A stretch of 26,317 nucleotides of DNA from an uncultured Elusimicrobia bacterium (GCA_903874575.1 CAIQSZ010000325.1:1-26317), one strand, 5' to 3'. Shown: positions 13,752 through 21,520, counted from the stretch's first letter. Made by a program: numbers and translations. The notes: generated by a model from the sequence alone, not told the origin.

Positions 13752-14378
13752 ATGTCCCGCTATACCGACGCCGTATGCAAGTTGTGCCGCCGCGAACAGC
13801 AGAAGCTTTTTCTCAAGGGCGACAAGTGCTACACGAAGTGCGTGCTCGAGAAAAAGCCGGGCATCCCGGGCATGGCCAAGCCGCAACGGGGTAAACCCTC
13901 CGCTTACTCGATCCGCCTGCGCGAAAAGCAGAAGCTTCGCCGCATGATCCAGATGAACGAGCGTCCGTTCGCCCGCGCGGCCGCCGCCGCTTCGGAGGCC
14001 CGCGAGGCTTCCGGCGACCATTTGCTCCGCGGCCTGGAGCTGCGCCTCGACAACGTGGTGCGTCGCTCCGGTTTGTCCACGTCTCTCAAGACCGCCCGCC
14101 AGCTTGTCCGGCACGGTCACATTAAAATCGGCGGCAAGAAGGTCAGTATTCCCTCTTATCCCGTTAAGGCCGGCGACGTCATTTCGCTGAACGGCAAGCT
14201 GAAAGACAACGTCGGCGTCAAGCTCAGTTTGGAGACCGCGAAAAAGTTGAACAACCGTCCCAGTTTCATCGAGTTCAACGAAGGAGAGCTTTCGGTCAAG
14301 GTGCTTCGCATTCCGGAGCGCGCCGAGATGTCGTTCCCGATCAATGACCAGTTGATCATCGAGTATTATTCCCGCTAA
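13752..14378 (+). CDS. rpsD: 30S ribosomal protein S4, zinc-finger form
   Basis: S4 is a primary 16S-binding protein and, in E. coli, the translational repressor of the alpha operon. The 208-residue product has the classical length. The N-terminal Cys9, Cys12, Cys26 and Cys30 resemble the zinc site of Thermus S4, one residue shorter in the last spacing. LREKQKLRRM, the S4 RNA-binding domain RLDNVVRRSGL/ARQLVRHGHIKIGGKKV and the IIEYYSR end are typical. The ATG at 13752 follows AGGAGGGTGTAAGAG. The stop lies in the loop of a 9-bp inverted repeat before rpoA. Confidence 0.98.
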   Translation: MSRYTDAVCKLCRREQQKLFLKGDKCYTKCVLEKKPGIPGMAKPQRGKPSAYSIRLREKQKLRRMIQMNERPFARAAAAASEAREASGDHLLRGLELRLDNVVRRSGLSTSLKTARQLVRHGHIKIGGKKVSIPSYPVKAGDVISLNGKLKDNVGVKLSLETAKKLNNRPSFIEFNEGELSVKVLRIPERAEMSFPINDQLIIEYYSR

Positions 14379-14392
14379 CGCCCGAATAATAC
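14363..14392 (+). other. 9-bp AT-rich inverted repeat around the rpsD stop codon
   Basis: GTATTATTC (14363-14371) and GAATAATAC (14384-14392) are perfect reverse complements, with a 12-nt loop that contains the TAA stop (14376-14378). The left arm encodes the conserved YYS residues of S4. The right arm is noncoding and strikingly AT-rich for this GC-rich window. There is no T-run after it. It lies in the 56-nt gap before rpoA, so an RNA-processing or differential-expression role is possible. Confidence 0.6.
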
Positions 14393-14434
14393 CGCGAAAC
14401 GTCCCCGTTCGAGTCTGATACCGGAGAAGAAACT

Positions 14435-15448
14435 ATGGCCTACAAAGAACTGATCCTGCCGCAGAAGCTGTCCGTCGACGAGAAGACGATGTCGGACAGC
14501 TACGCTAAGTTCGTCGCCGAACCCTACGAGCGCGGCTACGGGCATACCGTCGGCAACGCCCTGCGTCGCGTGTTGCTGTCCTCGCTCGAGGGCGCCGCGG
14601 TCACCGCGGTCCGCATCGAGAAGGCGACGCACGAGTACCAGGCGTTGCCCGGGGTGAAGGAAGATGTGATGAATATTCTTCTGAACCTCAAGAAATTGCG
14701 GGTGAAGCTTTTCTCCAATGGCCCGGAGACCGTCTATCTTTCGGTCAGCAAGGAAGGCATCGTCACCGCCAATGACATCAAGGGAAACGATAATATCGAG
14801 ATCGTCAACACCGACCTTGTGATCGCTCATTTGGAGGCGGGAGGCAAGATCGCCATGGAGATCGAGATATCCAAGGGCCGCGGCTACGTCCCCGCCGAGG
14901 AACTCCGCCAGCAGAACCAGTGGGCCGCCGGGTTTTTGCCGGTCGATGCGTTATTCTCGCCGGTCATCAAGGTCCACTACGATGTCGAGAACGCTCGCGT
15001 CGGCCAGGTGACCGATTACGACCGTCTGATCCTCGAGATATGGACCGACGGCTCGCTCAACCCGGCCGAGGCGCTGATTCAATCCTCGAAGTTATTGCGC
15101 GAATCGCTCAATATCTTCATCCCCGAGGAGGAACATCAGGGCGAAGCCGCCTCCGCCGTCGGCGGCTTGGACGAGGCGGCCGCGGGCATGACGGACGTCG
15201 CCATCGCCGGTCTGGACCCTAAGTTGCGCGAGATTCTGAATCAGCCGATCGAGATGATCGAGTTGTCCAGCCGCGCGTCGAACTGCCTGAAAGTCGCGCG
15301 TATCCGCACGATCTGCGAGTTGGTCGGAAAACGCGACGAGGAACTTCTCGCCGTGAAGAACTTCGGTAAGAAGTCTCTCGATGAGATCAAGGACCGCCTT
15401 AAGGATATGGGACTGTCGCTCGGCATGCAGGTCGGCGCCGCCGCCTGA
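14435..15448 (+). CDS. rpoA: DNA-directed RNA polymerase subunit alpha
   Basis: The alpha dimer is the platform for RNA polymerase assembly and contacts UP elements and activators. The 337-residue product has both domains. The N-terminal domain (about 1-230) includes RGYGHTVGNALRRVLLSSLEG, KGRGYVPAEE and DYDRLILEIWTDGS. An Ala/Gly/Asp linker follows, then the C-terminal domain from about 265 (ELSSRASNCLKVARIRTICE, NFGKKSLDEIKDRL). The Arg in SSRASNCLK corresponds to E. coli Arg265. CCGGAGAAGAAACT precedes the ATG at 14435. Confidence 0.98.
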   Translation: MAYKELILPQKLSVDEKTMSDSYAKFVAEPYERGYGHTVGNALRRVLLSSLEGAAVTAVRIEKATHEYQALPGVKEDVMNILLNLKKLRVKLFSNGPETVYLSVSKEGIVTANDIKGNDNIEIVNTDLVIAHLEAGGKIAMEIEISKGRGYVPAEELRQQNQWAAGFLPVDALFSPVIKVHYDVENARVGQVTDYDRLILEIWTDGSLNPAEALIQSSKLLRESLNIFIPEEEHQGEAASAVGGLDEAAAGMTDVAIAGLDPKLREILNQPIEMIELSSRASNCLKVARIRTICELVGKRDEELLAVKNFGKKSLDEIKDRLKDMGLSLGMQVGAAA

Positions 15449-15471
15449 TTCCGGGGAAATAAAGGAGTTTT

Positions 15472-15819
15472 ATGGCATCGAAAGCATTAGGCCGCCGCCA
15501 GCTCGGCATCACCGGGTCTCACCGCCGATCGCTGTTGCGAAACATGGCCACGAGTCTGTTCAAGCATGAGCGCATCGAGACGACTCTTGCCAAGGCGAAG
15601 GAGCTGCGGCCGTACGCCGAGAAGCTCATCACCAACGCGAAGAAGGGCGAGCACTTCATGGTGCGCCGCCAGATTCACGACAAAATCGTGTATAAGAAGC
15701 TGTTCGAGGTGATCGCGCCCCGTTACGCGCAGCGCCCCGGAGGCTATACGCGCATCCTGAAGATCGCGCCGCGGCTGGGCGACAACGCCAAGCTCGGCCT
15801 GATCATGCTGGTCTCCTAA
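15472..15819 (+). CDS. rplQ: 50S ribosomal protein L17
   Basis: L17 lies near the tunnel exit of the 50S subunit. The 115-residue product has the usual features (RRQLGITGSHRRSLLRNMAT, ERIETTLAKAKELRPYAEKLITNAKKG, and the C-terminal GGYTRILKIAPRLGDNAKLG). The ATG at 15472 follows AAAGGAG at 15461-15467. It normally ends the alpha operon; here mreB begins only 25 nt later and I see no terminator hairpin with a T-run. Confidence 0.97.
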   Translation: MASKALGRRQLGITGSHRRSLLRNMATSLFKHERIETTLAKAKELRPYAEKLITNAKKGEHFMVRRQIHDKIVYKKLFEVIAPRYAQRPGGYTRILKIAPRLGDNAKLGLIMLVS

Positions 15820-15844
15820 TCCGCGACCGCGCACAAGGACCGAC

Positions 15845-16894
15845 ATGCTTGACTTCCTCTTCAGCCTGTTCTCCAACGATATGGGTATCGATTTGGGTAC
15901 TGCCAACACGCTGGTTTATGTGAAGGGGCAGGGGATTGTTTTAAGAGAGCCCTCGGTCGTGGCCATAGATCGCGAGACGCGCCGCGTGCTCGCGATCGGG
16001 GCCGAGGCTAAGCGGATGCTCGGCCGGACTCCCGCGTCGATCGTCGCCGTGCGTCCTTTAAAAAACGGGGTCATCGCCGACTTCGAAGTCACGCAGGAAA
16101 TGATCAAGTACTTCATCCGGAAAGTGCACAACCGTCGTTCCTTGCTGCATCCGCGCGTCGTGATCGGCATCCCCTCGGGTATCACCGAGGTCGAGCGCCG
16201 CGCGGTGCAGGAGTCGGCCGAGCAGGCCGGCGCCAGGCAGGTGTACCTGATCGAGGAGCCCATGGCCGCCGCCATCGGCGCCGACCTGCCGATTTCCGAG
16301 CCGCACGGCAATTTCATCGTCGATATCGGCGGCGGCACGACGGAAGCCGCGGTTATCTCGCTGGGCGGCTTGGTCGTTTCCAAATCGCTGGATATCGCGG
16401 GTGACGAGATGGACGAGGCCGTGATGGTGCATTTCAGACGCAAGTATAACCTCCTGATCGGCGAGACCACGGCGGAAGAGGTCAAGATACAGATCGGCTC
16501 GGTCTTCCCGTTGAAGGAAGAGAAGACTATGGAGGTCAAAGGCCGGGATCAAGCCACTGGCCTGCCGAAGACGGTACTGATCACATCGGAAGAGGTGCGT
16601 CAGGCTCTGATGGAGCCCGTGCAGCTGATCCTCGATGTGATCAAGAACACGCTGGAGGAGACTCCAGCGGAATTGGCTGCGGATTTGGTGGATCGCGGAA
16701 TCATGCTTGCGGGGGGAGGCTCTTTGTTGCGCGGATTGCCGGATTTGATCCGTCAGGAGACCGAACTTCCGGTGCATCGTGCCGCGGACCCCTTGAGTTG
16801 CGTCGCGCTCGGTACGGGAAAGTTCCTCGAGGAACTGGACAATATCATGGACCGGCGCCCCGACTTCGTCACGTCCTACAGATACCGGTCTTAG
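15845..16894 (+). CDS. mreB: Rod shape-determining protein MreB
   Basis: MreB is the actin homologue that forms membrane filaments and directs lateral wall synthesis. The 349-residue product starts with an amphipathic LDFLFSLFSN stretch likely to bind membrane. Next come the phosphate-1 motif GIDLGTANTLVYV and the phosphate-2 motif VDIGGGTTEAAVISLGG near residue 160, then an adenosine-motif region GIMLAGGGSLLRGLP near residue 285. Length and motifs are family-typical. AAGGA at 15835-15839 precedes the ATG. Its stop lies in a 7-bp hairpin and mreC starts 50 nt later. Confidence 0.98.
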   Translation: MLDFLFSLFSNDMGIDLGTANTLVYVKGQGIVLREPSVVAIDRETRRVLAIGAEAKRMLGRTPASIVAVRPLKNGVIADFEVTQEMIKYFIRKVHNRRSLLHPRVVIGIPSGITEVERRAVQESAEQAGARQVYLIEEPMAAAIGADLPISEPHGNFIVDIGGGTTEAAVISLGGLVVSKSLDIAGDEMDEAVMVHFRRKYNLLIGETTAEEVKIQIGSVFPLKEEKTMEVKGRDQATGLPKTVLITSEEVRQALMEPVQLILDVIKNTLEETPAELAADLVDRGIMLAGGGSLLRGLPDLIRQETELPVHRAADPLSCVALGTGKFLEELDNIMDRRPDFVTSYRYRS

Positions 16895-16903
16895 CGGACC
16901 GGT
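16884..16903 (+). other. 7-bp inverted repeat around the mreB stop codon
   Basis: ACCGGTC (16884-16890) pairs perfectly with GACCGGT (16897-16903). The 6-nt loop TTAGCG contains the TAG stop (16892-16894). The left arm encodes the last residues of MreB and the right arm is noncoding. TTTT occurs at 16911-16914, seven nt after the stem, too short and distant for a standard terminator. It could reduce read-through from mreB into mreC or protect the mreB end of the mRNA. Confidence 0.5.
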
Positions 16904-16943
16904 CGCAGCCTTTTCCGCTGATCGTCGCGGGATTCCCGAGCCC

Positions 16944-17825
16944 ATGGGGCCGGAACGCATGCAACGCGAAACGCGGATCGCACATTATGTCGTGGGCGTG
17001 CTCACGACGCTGTCGCTGATCCTTCTGTCCTTGTCGCTTTCGTCGCCCGTCAGGTCCCTCAAGGCCTGCGCGAGCTACATTTTTGACCCTATTTCCTATG
17101 AGGGCGAGCGCGGGTATCAGAAGATTGCCCAGGCGCCGTCGGACCTGCGCGCGCTGCTGTCGGCGGACGTCGAGAACCGGCGCCTCCAGGACGAACTGCG
17201 CCGCATGGCCTGGCTTAAGTCGGACGTCGAGAGCTTGGGGTTGGAGAACGGCCGCTTGCGTCGCGCGCTCGGCCTCAAGACGCCCGCCGGACGCTATCCC
17301 GTTTGGGCGCACGTCATGCAGCGGGATCCTCAGCGCTGGTATGCCTCGGTCGCCGTCGACGCCGGAGCGGACCGCGGCGTCTCGCTCAACGACCCCGTGC
17401 TGGGACGCAAGGACGACGCCGTCGTGGCCGTCGGCCGCGTCATCGAGGTACGCCCGCATTCTTCGACGGTGATGCTGCTGACGGACCAACGTTCCGCCGC
17501 GGCTGCGTACCTCTCGTCCGGGACCTACGAGGGCCTTATTCAGGGCCAGGATGGACCGCGCCTGCGTATGAATTACGTGAACTCGGAGGCGCGCATCGTC
17601 GGGGACGATATTGTTTTCACCTCGCCGACAAGCGTGACTTTCCCGCCGGACGTGCTCATCGGACGAGTCGCCCAGGTTAATCCGCGGGATCCATTTCTCG
17701 CCCTACAATCCGTTGATGTCTCGCCCGCGTTGGATGCCGCTTCGCTGCAGGAGGTTCTTATTCTCCGCGCCCATCCGTTAGCCGGTGAGCCCGCTCCGCC
17801 CGTCCTTGTCGAGGCGTCTCAATGA
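16944..17825 (+). CDS. mreC: Rod shape-determining protein MreC
   Basis: MreC is a bitopic membrane protein that activates PBP2-RodA in the elongasome. The 293-residue product has a short cytoplasmic start, a transmembrane helix at about 14-36, a predicted coiled coil at about 70-108 (ENRRLQDELRRM...) and a beta-rich periplasmic part containing VDAGADRGVSLNDPVLG and MLLTDQRSAAAAYL. I chose the ATG at 16944; the ATG at 16959 is an alternative and neither has a clear SD. The ATG at 16944 lies in the loop of a small GCCC/GGGC repeat. The stop overlaps mreD as ATGA. Confidence 0.95.
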   Translation: MGPERMQRETRIAHYVVGVLTTLSLILLSLSLSSPVRSLKACASYIFDPISYEGERGYQKIAQAPSDLRALLSADVENRRLQDELRRMAWLKSDVESLGLENGRLRRALGLKTPAGRYPVWAHVMQRDPQRWYASVAVDAGADRGVSLNDPVLGRKDDAVVAVGRVIEVRPHSSTVMLLTDQRSAAAAYLSSGTYEGLIQGQDGPRLRMNYVNSEARIVGDDIVFTSPTSVTFPPDVLIGRVAQVNPRDPFLALQSVDVSPALDAASLQEVLILRAHPLAGEPAPPVLVEASQ

Positions 17826-18292
17826 GCTTCGTGCGCGGAATGTTGCTGTTCATCGGAGCCATGTTCCTTCAGTGGTGGTGGAACACTCATCTTGCTTATT
17901 GGGGCGCCGCGCCCCAGATTCTTCTCGCCTTAACCGTCCTGGTGGCCGCGCGCCGCGGTCCGGTCGTGGCGATGTTCGTCGGTTGGGCGTGGGGACTCTA
18001 CTCCGACACCTTGCGCGCGGATCTCTTCGGCGCCAACGCTCTCCTTTACACGCTTGCCGGCTATATCGCCGGCGTGGTCCGCCGCCAGATGGACCTGCGC
18101 GCGGGCGGCCCCCTGGCCGCGACCGTGTTTCTAATCTCATGGGGCTATGCGTTTGCGATCGGCGGGCTTGGTTACGTGTTCGCGAAGTCATTTTTTTGGG
18201 TCGGCTGGCCGACTTTCATCGCCGCGCCGTTTTTGAACGCGGCCGTCGCGCTCATCGGCGCGCTGGCGTGGGAAGCCTGGGGGGGCCTGTGA
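17822..18292 (+). CDS. mreD: Rod shape-determining protein MreD
   Basis: MreD is an integral membrane partner of MreC and of the PBP2-RodA pair. The 156-residue product is very hydrophobic with about five membrane segments and usual family length. The typical segment GWAWGLYSDTLRADLFG, with Gly-x-x-x-Gly and a conserved Asp, lies near residues 54-70. Its ATG overlaps the mreC stop (ATGA), and its own stop overlaps the mrdA GTG (GTGA), indicating translational coupling. The identification combines sequence pattern and location. Confidence 0.93.
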   Translation: MSFVRGMLLFIGAMFLQWWWNTHLAYWGAAPQILLALTVLVAARRGPVVAMFVGWAWGLYSDTLRADLFGANALLYTLAGYIAGVVRRQMDLRAGGPLAATVFLISWGYAFAIGGLGYVFAKSFFWVGWPTFIAAPFLNAAVALIGALAWEAWGGL

Positions 18293-20166
18293 ATCACGCC
18301 GGAGGCGGCGGACGCGAACGGCTTGAACTCGTATGGTTGGCGATCTCCCTGATCGGCGCCGTGTTGGGTCTGCGCTTGGCCCAACTCCAGCTCAAGGACG
18401 CGGCCGAGTATCGACGCCTCTCCGACATCAACAGCTCCTTGACTATTTATCAGAATGCGCCGCGCGGTCGCATCTACGACCGCGAAGGGCGGGAGATCGC
18501 CACGAACCAGGCCGCGTCTTCGTTGATCTTTCTGCCGCGCAAGGGTCAGTCCGTCCGCGATTTAGAGCCGCTCGCCCAGGAACTGGGACGGCGTCTGAAC
18601 CGTGATCCGCAGGAGCTTCTCGAGACATTGGAGCGGGCGGATCGCGACGAGTCCGCCGTGCGTCTAGCCGAAAATCTGCCGCGCGGCACCATGTTCCAGT
18701 TGCGCGAACTGCAGACTCTCTATCCCGGCATCACTCTCATCGACGAAGCCCGCCGTTACTATCCGTACGGACGCTTCGCCAGCCACCTGCTCGGTTTCAT
18801 GGGAAAGATGGGTCCGCGCGAGTGGCGGGAGCGCAAGGCGAAAGGCTATCGCGCCGATTCGCGCATCGGCAAGATGGGGCTGGAGGGCGCGTTCGAGGAC
18901 GAACTGCGCGGACATGACGGCGGCAAGCGCATGGAAGTCGACGCCCAGGGCCGGCTCAAGGGCGAATTGGGCAGCACGCCGTCCGAGCCGGGCAGCAATA
19001 TTTACCTGACCATCGATACCGCGGTTCAGAAAGCCGCCGACGGCGGCCTCCGTAAGACCGCGACCGGACGCGGTGCCGCAGTCGCCATCGATCCCCGTAC
19101 GGGCGAAATTCTGGCGATGAGCTCCCTGCCGGACTTCGATCCGAATGCCCTGCTTTCGACGGATCCCGGCGAAGTCAAGCGCAGCGCCCAGGGCCTGCCC
19201 GAATTCAATAACGCCATCGCCGGCGCCTATCCGCCGGGATCCACTTTCAAGCCGATTGTCGGCCTGGCCGCGCTTAACGAGGGCCGTATCACGCCGTCAG
19301 ACGCTTTCTTCTGCCCCGGCCGCTTCGAGCTGGGCTCGCACACTTTCCTCTGCTGGGACCACAAGGGCCATAAGCGCATTTCGTGGATCATGGGCCTCGC
19401 TCAGTCTTGCGACGTCTACTTCTATAATTTGGGTCTTAAGACCGGCGGCGATCGCATCGAACGTTATGCGCGCGCTTTCGGCTTGGGAGCGAAGACAAAT
19501 GTCGCCCTGCGCGGCGAGAAGGCCGGGCATCTGTTCGGTCCCGAGACTCGCAGTCGTTCGAAGAATAAGAGTTGGTATGACGGCGACACCCTGAATCTGG
19601 CGATCGGCCAGGGCGAACTTTTGGTGACGCCCATACAAATGGCGGTCGTCGCGGCGGCTTTAGCCAACCGCGGTACCGTATGGCGGCCGCACTATACGCG
19701 GAAAATTATCTATGCCGATGGACGTCCCGATTACGTGCAGAGACCGGAGCGCGCCGCGGTCGTCGCCGCCAAGGATGCCGCTTGGGACCAGGTTCAAGAG
19801 GGCCTGAGGGTCGTGATATCCTCCGGTACCGGCTATCCCGCGCGTATCCCGGGCCTCGTCGTTTCGGGCAAGACGGGCACGGCGCAAAATCCCCACGGCG
19901 AGGACCACGCCTGGTTCATCACCTATGCGGCACGCCCCGGGGAACCCGCGTCCATCGCGGTGGCCGTTTTGGTGGAAAACGGCGGCCACGGAGGCGTGAC
20001 CGCGGCCCCCGTCGCCAAGAAGATGATATTGGCCTACTTCGGCATGCCGGACCCCGACGCGGAGCGCGAAGTCCGCGAGGCCGAGCGCGCCGCCCATCGT
20101 GCGGTCCGCGCCGGTCTTCCCGCGGCCGCGCCGAAACCCATGATGTCCGCAGGAGCGCTCAGGTGA
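18289..20166 (+). CDS. mrdA: Penicillin-binding protein 2 (elongasome transpeptidase)
   Basis: PBP2 is the class B transpeptidase cross-linking lateral-wall peptidoglycan with RodA. From the GTG at 18289 the product has 625 residues. A transmembrane helix lies at about 13-31, followed by the pedestal domain beginning with NAPRGRIYDREGREIA. The transpeptidase domain has the nucleophile motif STFK (Ser318, Lys321), SCD at 373-375 matching PBP2's S-x-D, and KTG at 528-530. The open frame continues upstream across mreD and mreC, but that part has no family similarity. The GTGA overlap and GC-rich purines before 18289 support this start. Confidence 0.96.
   Translation: MNHAGGGGRERLELVWLAISLIGAVLGLRLAQLQLKDAAEYRRLSDINSSLTIYQNAPRGRIYDREGREIATNQAASSLIFLPRKGQSVRDLEPLAQELGRRLNRDPQELLETLERADRDESAVRLAENLPRGTMFQLRELQTLYPGITLIDEARRYYPYGRFASHLLGFMGKMGPREWRERKAKGYRADSRIGKMGLEGAFEDELRGHDGGKRMEVDAQGRLKGELGSTPSEPGSNIYLTIDTAVQKAADGGLRKTATGRGAAVAIDPRTGEILAMSSLPDFDPNALLSTDPGEVKRSAQGLPEFNNAIAGAYPPGSTFKPIVGLAALNEGRITPSDAFFCPGRFELGSHTFLCWDHKGHKRISWIMGLAQSCDVYFYNLGLKTGGDRIERYARAFGLGAKTNVALRGEKAGHLFGPETRSRSKNKSWYDGDTLNLAIGQGELLVTPIQMAVVAAALANRGTVWRPHYTRKIIYADGRPDYVQRPERAAVVAAKDAAWDQVQEGLRVVISSGTGYPARIPGLVVSGKTGTAQNPHGEDHAWFITYAARPGEPASIAVAVLVENGGHGGVTAAPVAKKMILAYFGMPDPDAEREVREAERAAHRAVRAGLPAAAPKPMMSAGALR
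20151..20155 (+). promoter_or_regulatory. Shine-Dalgarno site deciding the rodA GTG start
   Basis: AGGAG lies 7 nt before GTG at 20163, inside the end of mrdA. It selects this start over upstream in-frame codons embedded in mrdA. Confidence 0.75.
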
Positions 20167-21506
20167 GCCCCATCAGGGTGCCGTCGACTTTGTCCGGGCG
20201 CGTCGACTGGACGTTCGTCGGCGCGGTCGCTGGTCTCGTCGCAATCGGCACGCTGGCCATTCTCTCGGCTGCGAATATGACCTCATATTACAACGCGATC
20301 TGGACGAAGCACTTCATCGCGCTTGCGTTGGGAGGAGTGCTGTTCACTCTGACGCTCGCCTTCAACTACCAGATTTTCCAGGACCAGTCTAAAATCGTGT
20401 ACGGCGTCACGCTGGCGCTGATGGTTTCCGTGTTGATCTTGGGAACGGCGGCGCGCGGACATCGCGCGTGGCTGCGCCTGGGGAGCTTCAGTTTCCAACC
20501 CGCGGAGCTTTCGCGGGTGCTTGTCGTGCTGGTCCTGGCCGACTTTCTGGACCGTCGCGCGCGACGCATGCAGGATTTCTCGACCGTGCTGCTCGCGCTG
20601 GCAATCGCCGCGCCGATCATGTTTCTCATCCTCAAACAGCCCGACTTTTCAACCGCGCTGACCTTCCTGCCGATGATCACGGGCATGCTGTTCTGCGCGG
20701 GGGCCGATCCCCTGCAGTTGATTTTCGTCTTCGGCTACGGCGCGCTGACTCTGTCGGTTCCCTTGGTCATTACGTTGTGCCAGGTGCGCTTTCCGAACGC
20801 CGCGCCCGGGAGCCTCCCGGCGTTCGTGATCGCGACCTCGAAGATGGGGCTGGCGACGCTTGCCGTCGTCGTCGCGATCTTCGGATCGTGCGCGGTCGCC
20901 TGGCGGTTGGCGACTTGGATGAGACTGCAGGTCAAGCCCGTCTTCTTCGGGGCGCTGGCGGTGATCTTGTCGGGCGCTTTGCTCACCGGCGTCGCGGTCA
21001 ACCGTTCGATGAAGTCGTATCAGCGCAACCGCTTCGTCGCCTTCGTCGCGCCACGCTCGGACGCGAAAGGCGCGGCGTACAACGTGATACAGTCGAAGGT
21101 GGCGGTCGGCTCCGGAGGCGTCTGGGGCAAGGGCCTGTTCTCGGGCACGCAGTCGCAACTCGGCTTCCTACCCGAACGGCACACCGACTTCATCTTCTCG
21201 ACCATCGGCGAGGAGATGGGCTTTCTCGGCGCGGGTCTGGTGCTCGGCCTGTATATGATCGTGCTGTGGCGCATCACGACGGCGGCGCGACTGGCGCGCG
21301 ACCGCTACGGCTACCTGGTGTGTGCGGGCCTGGCGTCCATGTTCGCGTTCGTTATGGCGCTCAACATCGGGATGTGCGTCGGACTCATGCCCGTGGCGGG
21401 CATTCCGCTTCCGCTTATTTCGTACGGCGGCTCGAGCCTAGTGATCAATCTTTGGTCATTGGGCATCGTCGCCAACATCTACGCGCGTCGTTACGCGCTT
21501 CTTTGA
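20163..21506 (+). CDS. rodA: Peptidoglycan glycosyltransferase RodA (SEDS family)
   Basis: RodA polymerises lipid II into glycan strands for lateral wall growth together with PBP2. From the GTG at 20163 the product has 447 residues and around ten membrane helices. SEDS landmarks are GHRAWLRLGSFSFQPAEL, LKQPDFSTALTFLP, the loop SDAKGAAYNVIQSKVAVGSGG and GTQSQLGFLPERHTDFIFS. The C-terminal GIPLPLISYGGSSL is also typical. Asp300 in the SDAKG loop aligns by eye with the catalytic Asp of characterised SEDS enzymes. The start overlaps mrdA by GTGA. Family members include FtsW, but pairing with mrdA and mreBCD favours RodA. Confidence 0.96.
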   Translation: MSPIRVPSTLSGRVDWTFVGAVAGLVAIGTLAILSAANMTSYYNAIWTKHFIALALGGVLFTLTLAFNYQIFQDQSKIVYGVTLALMVSVLILGTAARGHRAWLRLGSFSFQPAELSRVLVVLVLADFLDRRARRMQDFSTVLLALAIAAPIMFLILKQPDFSTALTFLPMITGMLFCAGADPLQLIFVFGYGALTLSVPLVITLCQVRFPNAAPGSLPAFVIATSKMGLATLAVVVAIFGSCAVAWRLATWMRLQVKPVFFGALAVILSGALLTGVAVNRSMKSYQRNRFVAFVAPRSDAKGAAYNVIQSKVAVGSGGVWGKGLFSGTQSQLGFLPERHTDFIFSTIGEEMGFLGAGLVLGLYMIVLWRITTAARLARDRYGYLVCAGLASMFAFVMALNIGMCVGLMPVAGIPLPLISYGGSSLVINLWSLGIVANIYARRYALL

Positions 21507-21510
21507 TCCC

Positions 21511-21515
21511 GGAGG
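21511..21515 (+). promoter_or_regulatory. Shine-Dalgarno site deciding the rng TTG start
   Basis: GGAGG lies 5 nt before TTG at 21521, in the 14-nt gap after rodA. No ATG or GTG with comparable spacing exists, so TTG is the most likely start. Confidence 0.75.
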
Positions 21516-21520
21516 ATCAC

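Noticed and set aside
13080..14120. Minus-strand open frame of 346 codons opposite rpsM-rpsK-rpsD
   Set aside because: It is a shadow of conserved genes. There is no recognisable motif and no gap or SD on that strand.
14379..14434. Possible promoter for rpoA in the AT-richer gap
   Set aside because: The AATAATAC bases are explained by the inverted repeat. I could not pair a convincing -35 with a -10 box at proper spacing.
15810..15828. GGTC/GACC repeat around the rplQ stop codon
   Set aside because: It has four base pairs with an 11-nt loop, which is too weak to count with the other stop-codon hairpins or as a terminator before mreB.
17785..18288. Open frame in phase with mrdA extending upstream through mreC and mreD
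   Set aside because: The translated extension has no family similarity and overlaps MreD, while the GTG at 18289 gives a normal PBP2.
20468..21520. Open frame in phase with rng extending about 1 kb upstream through rodA
   Set aside because: This would make a 1070-residue RNase, but the extra part overlaps all of the rodA membrane domain in another frame and reads as Arg/Gly-rich nonsense. The SD at 21511 fits the TTG start.
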